Shown here: positions 54,893 to 63,234 of the stretch, in pieces
Layout: each line of letters starts with the position of its first letter
How positions within the stretch are numbered: the stretch's first letter is position 1
Source of the DNA: Vulcanococcus limneticus LL
GTDB taxonomy: Bacteria > Cyanobacteriota > Cyanobacteriia > PCC-6307 > Cyanobiaceae
NCBI RefSeq assembly: GCF_002252705.1
Contig: NZ_NQLA01000001.1
Coordinates: 124,001-188,000 of the forward strand
DNA length: 64,000 bases
Reading direction: 5' to 3'
Position numbers and translations under genes: made by a program
Notes under the pieces: model-generated
Told to the model about the DNA's origin: nothing
What the model saw: only the letters and a program-made list of their open reading frames with translations
The model's database searches: none

Positions 54893-57235
54893 GTGAGCTT
54901 TGCAACAGTCGCAGCCTCGGACGCTGCTGCGAATCCCCCTGAAGGTCTTCCCGAGCGGGGCGCGCCCTGGCTGCAGGTCTGGCTGGAGGCGGGCCGGGAG
55001 GGGCAAGTGTTCACTTACGCCAACCCCGAGGGTTGGCCCCTGGCCAGCGGTGATCTGGTGCGCCTGCGGCTGCAGGGCCGGCGCCACGTGGGTCTGGTGG
55101 TGGAGCCGCTGGCGGAGCTGCCGCCCGAGCTGGCCGGCCGTCGCATCCTGCCGATCGAGGCCGTGCACCAGAGCGCGGCGGTGGACCCCCACTGGCAGGC
55201 CCTGCTGGCCCAGGTCGCCCGCGACTGCCACACCAGTCTGTTCCGCACCCTCAAGACGGCCCTGCCGCCGGGCTGGCTGGGCCAGCGGGCCGAGCGCCAC
55301 GCCAGCGCACCGCGTCGGCGCATTCGGGTGGAGGCACGGTCTGACGCCGCAGTTCCCGCGGACGCCACCGCAGGCCTCACGCCGCGTCAGCTGCAGGCCC
55401 TGGAGCTGCTGGAGCGCGCCGGTGGTGCGGCCTGGCTGAGCCCGTTCAGCGCCGCCACGGGCATCGGCCGCTCGGTGCTGGAGGCCCTGGAGCGCCGCGG
55501 CCTGGTTCGCCTGCGACGGATGGCCGACGGCCTGGAGGAGGGTGCGGTGCTGCTCCCTGGCTCGGAAGGCGTGGCGCCGCAGCTGGAGCGTCCCCAGGTC
55601 CTCACGCCCCAGCAGGACGAGGTGCTGGCGGCGATCCGCGCCGCTGCCCCCGGCCAGGCGCTGCTGCTGTGGGGCGTCACCGGCGCCGGCAAGACCGAGG
55701 TCTACCTGCAGGCTGCCGCCGATGCCCTGGCGGCGGGCCGCTCCGCCCTGCTGCTCACCCCCGAGATCGGCCTGATCCCCCAGCTGCTGGAGCGCTGCCG
55801 GCGTCGCTTTGGTTCGGGGGTGCTCGAGTACCACAGCGGCTGCAGCGAGGGCCAGCGCATTCGCACCTGGCGGCGCTGCCTGGCCAGCGGCTCACCGGTG
55901 CTGGTGGTGGGGACCCGCTCGGCCGTGTTCCTGCCCATCCCCCAGCTGGGGCTGATCGTTCTCGATGAGGAGCACGACAGCTCCTATAAGCAGGACAGCC
56001 CGATGCCCTGCTACCACGCCCGCGACGTGGCGCGACAACGGGCGCTCCGCAGCGGCGCCCGCCTGGTGCTGGGCAGCGCCACCCCCTGCCTCGAGACCTG
56101 GCTCAGCTGTCAGGGTTCCCAGCCCAGCACCACTCTGCTGCGGCTGCCGCAGCGGATCGGCAGCCGGCCCCTGCCGCCGGTGCGGCTGGTGGACATGCGC
56201 CACGAGCTGGAGGAGGGCCACCGGCGTCTGATCAGCCGGCCGCTGATGGAGCGGCTCGCAGCCCTGCCCGCCTGCGGCGAGCAGGCGGTGGTGCTGGTGC
56301 CCCGCCGCGGCTACAGCAGCTTCCTCAGCTGCCGCAGCTGTGGCGAGGTGGTGCAGTGCCCCCACTGCGATGTGGCCCTCACCGTGCACCGCAGTCGGGC
56401 CGCGGGCGGCGGCGGTGCGGGCCGGCAATGGCTCCGCTGCCACTGGTGCGATCACCGCCAGGAGATCGGCGAGCGCTGCGGCGCCTGCGGCTCCACCGCC
56501 TTCAAGCCCTTCGGCGCCGGCACCCAGCGGGTGATGGAGCAGCTGGAGGCCGAGCTGGAGGGGCTGCGGGTGCTGCGCTTCGATCGCGACACGACCCGCG
56601 GCCGCGAGGGCCACCGCCGCCTGCTCGATCAGTTCGCCGCAGGCGAAGCCGACGTGCTGGTGGGCACCCAGATGCTGGCCAAGGGCATGGACCTGCCCGA
56701 CGTCACCCTGGCGGCCGTACTGGCCGCCGACGGCCTGCTGCACCGCCCCGACCTGCGGGCTGGCGAGCAGAGCCTGCAGTTGCTGCTGCAGCTGGCGGGC
56801 CGGGCCGGCCGGGGCGACCGCCCGGGGGAGGTGCTGGTGCAGACCTACTGCCCCGAGCACCCGGTGATTCGCCACCTGGTGGATGGGCGCTACGAGGCTT
56901 TTCTGGAGGAGGAGCTGGCGCTGCGGCGCAGCGCGGGCCTCGTGCCCTTCAGCCGGGCCTGCCTGCTGCGCCTCGCGGGACCCTCTGCCAGCGGTACCGC
57001 GACGGCGGCCGCGGCCCTTGCGGAACGGATCCGGCCTGGCGTGGTGGCCGCCGGCTGGCTGGTGATCGGTCCGGCACCGGCGCCCGTGGCCCGGGTGGCC
57101 GGCCGCAGCCGTTGGCAGCTGCTGCTGCACGGCCCCACCGCCTCGGTTCTGCCCCTGGCCAGCGAGGCGGAGCTGCGGGCCGGCCTGCCCCAGGGGGTGA
57201 GCCTGGCGATCGATCCCGATCCGCTGGAGCTATAG
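54893..57235 (+). CDS. priA: Primosomal protein N' (replication restart helicase)
   Basis: DNA helicase that restarts stalled forks; 780 residues from a GTG start. The DNA-binding N-terminal part (about 1-170) includes WLEAGREGQVFTYANPEG. The helicase core has Walker A GVTGAGKTEVY and DEAD-like DEEHDSSYKQ. The family's zinc cluster shows CRSCGEVVQCPHCDVALT and CHWCDHRQEIGERCGACGS. Motifs V/VI include GTQMLAKGMDLP and LAGRAGRGDRPGEV. It is convergent with the DUF3153 gene (22-base gap). Confidence 0.97.
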   Translation: MSFATVAASDAAANPPEGLPERGAPWLQVWLEAGREGQVFTYANPEGWPLASGDLVRLRLQGRRHVGLVVEPLAELPPELAGRRILPIEAVHQSAAVDPHWQALLAQVARDCHTSLFRTLKTALPPGWLGQRAERHASAPRRRIRVEARSDAAVPADATAGLTPRQLQALELLERAGGAAWLSPFSAATGIGRSVLEALERRGLVRLRRMADGLEEGAVLLPGSEGVAPQLERPQVLTPQQDEVLAAIRAAAPGQALLLWGVTGAGKTEVYLQAAADALAAGRSALLLTPEIGLIPQLLERCRRRFGSGVLEYHSGCSEGQRIRTWRRCLASGSPVLVVGTRSAVFLPIPQLGLIVLDEEHDSSYKQDSPMPCYHARDVARQRALRSGARLVLGSATPCLETWLSCQGSQPSTTLLRLPQRIGSRPLPPVRLVDMRHELEEGHRRLISRPLMERLAALPACGEQAVVLVPRRGYSSFLSCRSCGEVVQCPHCDVALTVHRSRAAGGGGAGRQWLRCHWCDHRQEIGERCGACGSTAFKPFGAGTQRVMEQLEAELEGLRVLRFDRDTTRGREGHRRLLDQFAAGEADVLVGTQMLAKGMDLPDVTLAAVLAADGLLHRPDLRAGEQSLQLLLQLAGRAGRGDRPGEVLVQTYCPEHPVIRHLVDGRYEAFLEEELALRRSAGLVPFSRACLLRLAGPSASGTATAAAALAERIRPGVVAAGWLVIGPAPAPVARVAGRSRWQLLLHGPTASVLPLASEAELRAGLPQGVSLAIDPDPLEL

Positions 57236-57256
57236 CGCTGGGATACCCCCAGGCCC

Positions 57257-58450
57257 TCAGGCCGGCAGCTCGGGCAGGCCAAAGCCGGCCCGCAGCCTCA
57301 GCCGCTGCAGCAGCAGCGCCAGGGCCAGCAGGGCTCCGATCGCCAGACTGCCCAGCCCCAGCCGGCTCCAGCGCCAGCAGCGCAACTCCAGCCGGTTGAG
57401 GGCCCCGGGTTGCAGCGTCCAGACCACCCTGCGCCCGGGCAGGGCGCGGGCGGGCAGGGGCTCCGCCTGACGGACGGCCCTGGGCCCGACGGGCTCCAGG
57501 TGCAGGTGCAGGTCCAGCCCCGGCAGGGCCGGAACGGCCCGCAGATCCAGGCTCATGCTGAAGTGCTGGCGCACCCCCAGCAGCCAGTTGCGCTCCTCGA
57601 GCTGCAGCTGGGGCGGCGGCAGCTCCAGGCCCGCCAGCTGGGCGGCCGTGGCGACGCTCTGGCCGAGCAGCTCCAGGGCCTGGGGAGCCGGCAGCACGGG
57701 ACTGCTGAGGGTCTGCAGGCCGTGGTCCTGGCGCCGGTGCAGGGGGGTGGTCTGCAGGGCTGCGGCCAGCTGCCGCTGCCAGGGCAGGCTGTGGCCGCTG
57801 GCGCTGAGGCTGGTCTGGCTGATCTGCAGGCGGCCGGGGGCGGGGAAGCGCAGGGTGGTCTCCAGCTGCACGCAGCCCCCCAGCAGCACCGTCAGCACCA
57901 GCACCAGGCCCACCAGCAGGGCCAGGCCCCAGGGCGGACTGGTGGGGCCTGTGGGCGGCGCCGGCGGCGCCGGTGGCTTGGGGCGCCGGCGCCGGACCAG
58001 GGGCTGGCTGTTGCCCTCCAGGCTTTCCAGTTCCGCCAGGCTGGGCAGGGTCATCGACCACTCCCGGGGCCGCTCCAGGGCCGGAGCGTCTAGCACCTCC
58101 TCCAGTTCGCGGGCCTGGGCCCGCAGGGTGGCGTCGCGGCAGGCCCGCAGGCTGCGGCAGACGGCGGCGGCCTCGGCGCTGCGGCCCTGGCCCATCAGGG
58201 CCGTGGCCATCAGCAGCCGCAGCCGGCCCCCGAAGGCGCTGGCGGCACCGTGGGCCGCCGCCAGCGCCTCCAGCTGGGCCAGGGCACGCCCGTAATCGCC
58301 ACGCTCCACGGCCCTTCGGGGGGGATCGAGCAGGGCGTCCTGGGCCGCCGGCTCGGTGCTCGGATCGTCCGGCTCGGCCGCGGGCAGCGCGGAAGCTACG
58401 GCCGCCGGGGGCACGGCGGAGCTCGGCGGAGAGTCGGGCGCGTCTGCCAC
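57257..58450 (-). CDS. DUF3153-type protein with TPR-like N-terminal part
   Basis: About 397 residues from a GTG at 58450, next to the argB stop. Residues 1-45 are Ala/Pro-rich. Residues 45-125 form TPR-like helices (AVERGDYGRALAQLEALAAAHG). A polybasic/Pro-rich linker leads to a hydrophobic segment 174-192 ending LLGGC, with Cys193 in a lipobox-like position. The DUF3153-type domain follows (QLETTLRFPAPGRLQISQTSL), ending in a last membrane segment near 365-385. In many cyanobacteria DUF3153 is a short lipoprotein; here it carries an N-terminal extension, so the internal GGC may not be processed. Function unknown. Confidence 0.72.
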   Translation of the reverse strand: MADAPDSPPSSAVPPAAVASALPAAEPDDPSTEPAAQDALLDPPRRAVERGDYGRALAQLEALAAAHGAASAFGGRLRLLMATALMGQGRSAEAAAVCRSLRACRDATLRAQARELEEVLDAPALERPREWSMTLPSLAELESLEGNSQPLVRRRRPKPPAPPAPPTGPTSPPWGLALLVGLVLVLTVLLGGCVQLETTLRFPAPGRLQISQTSLSASGHSLPWQRQLAAALQTTPLHRRQDHGLQTLSSPVLPAPQALELLGQSVATAAQLAGLELPPPQLQLEERNWLLGVRQHFSMSLDLRAVPALPGLDLHLHLEPVGPRAVRQAEPLPARALPGRRVVWTLQPGALNRLELRCWRWSRLGLGSLAIGALLALALLLQRLRLRAGFGLPELPA

Positions 58451-58467
58451 GGGGTCAGGCGGGAGGC

Positions 58468-59361
58468 TCAGAGAACGGCGCGGGTGCTGCCCACCACCAT
58501 GGTGCCGATCCCGGCATCCGTGAAGACCTCCAGCAGCAGGGCGTGGGGCGTGCGGCCGTCCACGATGTGGGCCGCCGCCACCCCCTGGGCGAGGGCTCGG
58601 ATGCAGCACTCGGTCTTGGGGGTCATGCCACCGGCCACCACGCCGCTGGCGATCAGCTCGCGGGCCCCGGCCAGGCTCACCTGGCGGATCAGGGTGCTGG
58701 GGTCCTCCCGGTTGCGCAGGATGCCAGGGGTGTCGGTGAGCAGGATCAGCTTCTCGGCCTGGAGGGAGGCGGCCAGCTCGCCGGCCACGGTGTCGGCGTT
58801 GATGTTATGGGCCTGGCCCTCGGCGTCCGCCGCCACGCTGGAGATCACCGGGATGTAGCCGGCGTCAAGCAGGGGGAAGAGCACGGCCGGATCCACCGCC
58901 GCCACCTCCCCCACCAGGCCGTTGCAGCCCTCGCCGTAGGTGCGGGCCCGCACCAGGGGGCCATCGCTGCCGCTGAGCCCCACGGCCCTGGCGCCCAGGC
59001 GGTTGAGGCCGTTGACGATCTGCTTGTTGACCCGGCCCACCAGCACCATCTCCACCACGTCCATGGTCTCGGGGGTGGTCACCCGCAGGCCATCGCGGAA
59101 CTGGGGCTCGATCTGGAGACGCCCCAGCCATTCGTTGATCTCGGGGCCCCCGCCGTGCACCACCACCGGCTGCACCCCCACGGAGGCCAGCAGCACCAGA
59201 TCGCGGTAGACGGCATCACGCAGGTCGGCGCGCACCATGGCCGCGCCGCCGTACTTCACCACCACGCGGCGGCCGGCGAAGCGCTGGATGTAGGGCAGGG
59301 CCTCACTGAGAACGGAGACCCGCAGGGTGTCGTCGGGGTGGATGGCGGAATCGAAGCTCAA
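58468..59361 (-). CDS. argB: Acetylglutamate kinase
   Basis: Phosphorylates N-acetylglutamate in arginine synthesis; in cyanobacteria it is a main target of PII signalling. It has 297 residues from a TTG start at 59361 ([22 protein letters not shown]); no ATG or GTG lies between this and the catalytic core. The core shows [24 protein letters not shown], and the late [10 protein letters not shown] and [14 protein letters not shown] segments. The N-terminal helix fits the PII-binding, arginine-sensitive type. It lies 40 bases after DUF2854 and is followed closely by the DUF3153 gene. Confidence 0.95.
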   Translation of the reverse strand: MSFDSAIHPDDTLRVSVLSEALPYIQRFAGRRVVVKYGGAAMVRADLRDAVYRDLVLLASVGVQPVVVHGGGPEINEWLGRLQIEPQFRDGLRVTTPETMDVVEMVLVGRVNKQIVNGLNRLGARAVGLSGSDGPLVRARTYGEGCNGLVGEVAAVDPAVLFPLLDAGYIPVISSVAADAEGQAHNINADTVAGELAASLQAEKLILLTDTPGILRNREDPSTLIRQVSLAGARELIASGVVAGGMTPKTECCIRALAQGVAAAHIVDGRTPHALLLEVFTDAGIGTMVVGSTRAVL

Positions 59362-59401
59362 GGCCGGGCAGCGGGGGAGGGAACGAAGGGGGAAGAGGAG
59401 C

Positions 59402-59989
59402 TCAGCCGTGGGGCGGCGCCACTGGGGTCGGGGCGTTGGCGTTGGCCTCGGGCGCGGCGGGTACCAGCTCCAGCAGCAGCTCCCCAGGGGCCGGCCGGCC
59501 CAGGCGGGCCTCCAGACCCGGTGCGAAGAAGCGGCCGAGCCGTTCCTGCTTGGCCTGCCAGCGCTCGTAGGGCACGCCGGCGGTCTCGAAGCGCAGGGCC
59601 ACGCCATAGCCCCCGTTCACCTGCAGCTCCCGGACGCTCAACAGCTGGGGCGGCTGGTCCTCATCCCAGAGCTTGAGGGCCTCCAGCGAGCTCTCCAGGT
59701 GGGCCTTCTGGCCGTAGCGCCAGCGGTTCACATCCTTCACCAGCTTGCGCAGGGTGAGATTGGCGGGATCGTTGCGCAGCGCCTCGGCGCCGGGGGCAGG
59801 CGGCAGAAGCTCGGCCGGGGCCAGCTCCGACGACTTGAGGGCCAGGCCCCCCAGCAGGATCGGGATGCCGTAGAAGATCGTCGGCAGGCTGAGGTTTGGG
59901 TTTTCGGTGGCGTATCCGATCCAGCCGATCACCGAGAGAAGGGCTCCGGCCAGCGTGACTAGGCTGCCGGGGGACGTGAGTGCTTGCAT
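59402..59989 (-). CDS. DUF2854-family membrane protein
   Basis: A 195-residue protein of the cyanobacterial/plant DUF2854 family, function unknown. Two membrane segments lie near the N-terminus ([20 protein letters not shown] and [17 protein letters not shown]). The soluble part has [33 protein letters not shown] and a C-terminal Ala/Pro-rich tail. The ATG at 59989 overlaps the start codon of the opposite-strand gene within one CATG palindrome. It is followed by argB on the same strand. Confidence 0.82.
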   Translation of the reverse strand: MQALTSPGSLVTLAGALLSVIGWIGYATENPNLSLPTIFYGIPILLGGLALKSSELAPAELLPPAPGAEALRNDPANLTLRKLVKDVNRWRYGQKAHLESSLEALKLWDEDQPPQLLSVRELQVNGGYGVALRFETAGVPYERWQAKQERLGRFFAPGLEARLGRPAPGELLLELVPAAPEANANAPTPVAPPHG

Positions 59990-60344
59990 GGCGCCATCTT
60001 CGGCCAACGGGGCGCAGCCGCGCGATCCGGATCCCCATCCTGGTGCGCAGCTCGGTGCCAGCGGCGGGGCGTCAGGGCCGGCCGGCACTGACGCCGCGTC
60101 TGCCCGTGCGAACGGGGCTGCGGCCACGCCGGCCCCAGCTGAGAGCGACGCGGCGAATGACGTCGGGAGTGACGCGGCCATCGGCACAGCGGAGCTGCTG
60201 GAGCTGCTGGGGGCCGACCGCCTCTGGCTGCTCCAGCAGATCGACGCGGGTCACTGGCCCGAGCTGCGCCTCGACCTGGCGGCCCTGGAGCGGGAGCTGG
60301 GTCAGCTGCTGGACCAGGCCGCTGAGCGCCTGCCGAGCCCTTGA
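59988..60344 (+). CDS. Hypothetical protein, start overlapping DUF2854 start
   Basis: A 118-residue protein. Residues 1-70 are Ala/Gly/Pro/Ser-rich and probably disordered. Residues 70-118 look like a conserved helical domain (TAELLELLGADRLWLLQQIDAGHWPELRLDLAALERELGQLLDQAA). The ATG at 59988 shares bases with the divergent DUF2854 ATG (CATG at 59987-59990); no in-frame ATG, GTG or other good start was found nearer the helical domain. I do not recognise it. Coding status rests on the helical C-terminus. Confidence 0.55.
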   Translation: MAPSSANGAQPRDPDPHPGAQLGASGGASGPAGTDAASARANGAAATPAPAESDAANDVGSDAAIGTAELLELLGADRLWLLQQIDAGHWPELRLDLAALERELGQLLDQAAERLPSP

Positions 60345-60417
60345 TCCGCCGGAGCCGGACCCACTGAGCGTGGAGCGGACAGGCCCAGAACCCGGTGCGG
60401 ATCGGCTGGCTGCCGGC

Positions 60418-60954
60418 TCAGAACGGAATCTCGTCGTCGCCCTCGGGCAGATCGGGCACCAGGGGCGAGGTGTTCCAGCTGGGGGGCTCGGGGGCGGCCT
60501 GGCGGGCGGGGCTCGGGACCTGGCGGGCCGCACTGGCCGGCGTCGGCCGGGGCGCTGGGCCTCGGGCCGGTGCCCCGCCGCTTGGGGCGGGTGCGGCTCC
60601 GTAGCCGGCTGCCGACGGTGCTGCGCTGTAGCCAGCGCTTGGCCCGGCGCCGGCGCCGATGGGGTGCAGGCGGGCCAGGGTCAGCTCGGCCCGCTTCTCC
60701 TTGACGCCGTCAGGGCGGGTCACGGTGTTCATCCGCAGCCGCCCCTCCAGCACGACCCGCTGCCCCACCTGCACCCGGTTCTGCAGGTCCTGAGCAAGAT
60801 TTCCCCAGCCGACCACCTTCAGCTGGCCCGGTGGATCGTCGGGGCGCAGGCCCTCGATCTGCACGGCCATCTCCGCCACCGGGGTCTGGTTGTCCTGGGT
60901 GTAGCGCACCTGGGGCGCCTCCAGCACCTCCGCCTCCAGCAAGCAATGGTTCAC
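60418..60954 (-). CDS. ssb: Single-stranded DNA-binding protein
   Basis: A 178-residue SSB. The N-terminal OB-fold covers about residues 1-100 (NHCLLEAEVLEAPQVRYTQDNQTPVAEMAVQI, VVGWGNLAQDLQ, VVLEGRLRMN). A long disordered Ala/Gly/Pro/Ser-rich linker follows, with two Tyr-Ser/Ala units. The canonical acidic tip DDEIPF binds partner proteins, including PriA, whose gene lies about 3 kb away. It is divergent from cobK with 32 bases between starts, so the promoters must be very short or overlapping. Confidence 0.93.
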   Translation of the reverse strand: MNHCLLEAEVLEAPQVRYTQDNQTPVAEMAVQIEGLRPDDPPGQLKVVGWGNLAQDLQNRVQVGQRVVLEGRLRMNTVTRPDGVKEKRAELTLARLHPIGAGAGPSAGYSAAPSAAGYGAAPAPSGGAPARGPAPRPTPASAARQVPSPARQAAPEPPSWNTSPLVPDLPEGDDEIPF

Positions 60955-60986
60955 AGGTTCGATTCGGCTCCGGGGGCCACATCCTG

Positions 60987-61826
60987 ATGCACGGCCACCC
61001 GTTCCACCAGGGGGACGCCCCGCCGGAGGGGGGCGGAACGCGCCCGCCGGCGATCTGGCTGCTGAGCGGCACCGGGGAGGGGCCGCCCCTGGCGGCGGCC
61101 CTGCTGGCGCGGGGCTGGGGGCTGCGGGTGAGCGTGGTCAGCGTCGCTGCCACCCGCGCCTACAGCCCCCACCCCCAGCTGGAGCTGCAGGTGGGGGCGC
61201 TGGGGGGCATGGACGCCATCCGCGCCCAGCTGCGGGCCGAGGGTGCGCCGCGCTTCCGCTGGGTGGTGGATGGCACCCACCCCTTCGCCCGCCGCATCAG
61301 CGCCGACCTGCAGGCGGCCTGCGCGGCGGCGGGCCAGCCCCTGCTGCGGCTGGAGCGCCCGGGGTTGGCGGAGCCGGAGCCGCGGCGGGGAGTGGTTCGG
61401 CTGGAGGCTTTGGTGCAGCTGGCCCAGCAGCCCCTGGCGGGGGATCGGCTGCTGCTGGCCATCGGCTCCCGCGGCCTGGCAGAGGCGCTGCGTCACAGCC
61501 AGGCCGCCGCCCACTTCGCCCGCATCCTCGACAACCCCCTCAGCCTGCAGCTGGCCCGGGCCGCCGGCCTGGCCGATGCCCAGCTGGCCTGCCTGCGGCC
61601 CGGGAAGGGCCTGTCGGTCGCTGGAACGGGGGGCCTGGAGCGGGCCCTGTGCCGGCGCTGGGGCATCACGGCCGTGCTCTGCCGCGCCTCCGGCGGCTCC
61701 ACCGAGACCCTTTGGCGCCAGGTCTGCGCGGAGCTGGATCTGCGCCTGCTGCTGCTGCAGCGACCTCCCGAGTCCGCTGCGGGCTTGTGCCCCGCGGCCC
61801 TGCTGGCGAAGCTGGGGCACCCCTGA
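60987..61826 (+). CDS. cobK: Precorrin-6A/cobalt-precorrin-6A reductase
   Basis: Cobalamin-pathway reductase of 279 residues, reducing precorrin-6A at the expense of NAD(P)H. The core shows PAIWLLSGTGEGPPLAAALL (glycine motif), WVVDGTHPFARRISADLQAAC and the C-terminal LCRASGGSTETLWRQVC, as in CobK/CbiJ. The ATG at 60987 is chosen because residues further upstream (from 60831) are low-complexity and antisense to ssb. Its coupling with cutA (10-base gap) suggests they are co-transcribed. Confidence 0.9.
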   Translation: MHGHPFHQGDAPPEGGGTRPPAIWLLSGTGEGPPLAAALLARGWGLRVSVVSVAATRAYSPHPQLELQVGALGGMDAIRAQLRAEGAPRFRWVVDGTHPFARRISADLQAACAAAGQPLLRLERPGLAEPEPRRGVVRLEALVQLAQQPLAGDRLLLAIGSRGLAEALRHSQAAAHFARILDNPLSLQLARAAGLADAQLACLRPGKGLSVAGTGGLERALCRRWGITAVLCRASGGSTETLWRQVCAELDLRLLLLQRPPESAAGLCPAALLAKLGHP

Positions 61827-61836
61827 GCGCCGCGCC

Positions 61837-62178
61837 ATGGCCGCCGATCCCGCGCTCTGCGTGCTGGTGGCCCTGACCACGGAGGCGGACCTCGAGCGTG
61901 CCGAGGCCCTGGCGACGGCGCTGGTGCAGCAGGGGCTGGCGGCCTGTGTGGCCCTGGAGCCCCAGCGGTCGATCTACCGCTGGCAGGGTCGGCTCGAGCG
62001 GAGCGAGGAGGTGCGCCTCACGATCAAGGGCCATCCCGCCCGGCTGGCCGCGCTGGAGGCGGAGGTGCGGCGCCTGCACAGCTATGCCACGCCGCAGTGG
62101 ATCCACTGGATCGCCTCAGCCAGCGGGGCCTATGGGGACTGGGTGGCCCAGGCCTGCGGGGAGGGGGTACTGGACTGA
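61837..62178 (+). CDS. cutA: CutA-type divalent-ion tolerance protein
   Basis: A 113-residue CutA1 protein, a small trimeric protein linked to divalent metal tolerance. The typical sequence LVALTTEADLERAEALATALVQQGLAACVAL is followed by YRWQGRLERSEEVRLTIKGHPARL and YATPQWIHW, where PQWI replaces the more common PEI. The ATG at 61837 is ten bases after the cobK stop. It converges with the PfkB kinase (34-base gap). Confidence 0.93.
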   Translation: MAADPALCVLVALTTEADLERAEALATALVQQGLAACVALEPQRSIYRWQGRLERSEEVRLTIKGHPARLAALEAEVRRLHSYATPQWIHWIASASGAYGDWVAQACGEGVLD

Positions 62179-62212
62179 GCCCCTGGCGTGATGCCCGGGC
62201 GCGGGCGTGCCC

Positions 62213-63205
62213 TCAGCCCAGATGGGCGGCCACCAGCTCCCGCAACGAGCCCTGGGGCCGGGGTCCCAGCTGGGTCACCACCTGGCCGGCGCAGAGGGAG
62301 CCGAGGCGGCCGCAGGCCTCCAGGTCCTGGCCCTGGGTGTAGGCGTGCAGGAAGCCGGCGGCGTAGAGGTCGCCCGCGCCGGTGGTGTCCACCAGGGGGC
62401 CCAGCGTGAAGGGCTCCACCGCAAGCGTCTGGTCGCCGCTGAGCACCACCGAACCGAGCGCGCTGCGGGTGAGGGCGGCGATGCGGCAGCGGCCGCGCAC
62501 CTGCTCGGCAGCCTCCTCGAAGCTGTTGGCCCGGTAGAGGGCGGTGATCTCCATCTCGTTGGCGAACAGGATGTCCACGTGCCCATCCACCAGCTCCAGG
62601 AAGCTGTCGCGGTGGCGCTCCACGCAGAAGGCGTCCGAGAGGCTCAGGGCCACCTCACCGCCGTGGGCGCGGGCCACCTCGGCGGCGGCGATGAAGGCCT
62701 TCTTGGCATCGTCGCTGTCCCAGAGGTAGCCCTCGAGATAGAGCACCTTGGCCTGGGCCACCAGCTCCAGGTCCAGGTCGGCCGGATCGAGCCCCACTGA
62801 GGCCCCCAGGTAGGTGCACATGGTGCGCTGGGCGTCTGGCGTCACCAGGATCAGGCAGCGGGCCGTGGAGGGCCCGGCGGTGGCGGCGGGGGTCTCGAAG
62901 CGGGCGCCCACCGAGCGGATGTCGTGGGCGAAGATCACGCCCAGCTGGTCGTCGCGGACGCGGCCGATGAAGCCGGCGCGGCCCCCCAGCTGGGCGATGC
63001 CCGCCAGGGTGTTCGCAGCGGAGCCACCGGAGGTCTCCAGGCCCGGCCCGACGCTGGCGTACAGGCCCTCGGCCTGCTGTTCATCCACCAGGGCCATGGT
63101 GCCCTTGGTGAGGCCGTGATCGCCGAGAAAGCGCTCGTCGGCCTGCACGAGCACGTCGACGATGGCGTTGCCGATGCCGACAACGTCGAGGGTTTTGGCG
63201 GTCAT
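62213..63205 (-). CDS. PfkB-family carbohydrate kinase (adenosine kinase-like)
   Basis: A 330-residue PfkB-family kinase. Motif 1 lies in TSGGSAANTLAGIAQLGG near residue 60, and motif 2 is DTTGAGDLYAAGFL near residue 285, with the catalytic Asp in GAGD. The N-terminus DVVGIGNAIVDVLVQADE resembles adenosine kinase and some ribokinase-like enzymes of cyanobacteria, commonly annotated as adenosine kinase. Its position beside purA on the same strand (29-base gap) supports a purine role, but this is inference. Confidence 0.85.
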   Translation of the reverse strand: MTAKTLDVVGIGNAIVDVLVQADERFLGDHGLTKGTMALVDEQQAEGLYASVGPGLETSGGSAANTLAGIAQLGGRAGFIGRVRDDQLGVIFAHDIRSVGARFETPAATAGPSTARCLILVTPDAQRTMCTYLGASVGLDPADLDLELVAQAKVLYLEGYLWDSDDAKKAFIAAAEVARAHGGEVALSLSDAFCVERHRDSFLELVDGHVDILFANEMEITALYRANSFEEAAEQVRGRCRIAALTRSALGSVVLSGDQTLAVEPFTLGPLVDTTGAGDLYAAGFLHAYTQGQDLEACGRLGSLCAGQVVTQLGPRPQGSLRELVAAHLG

Positions 63206-63234
63206 GGCCGGGGATGAGGAGGTGGGCTCGGGGC

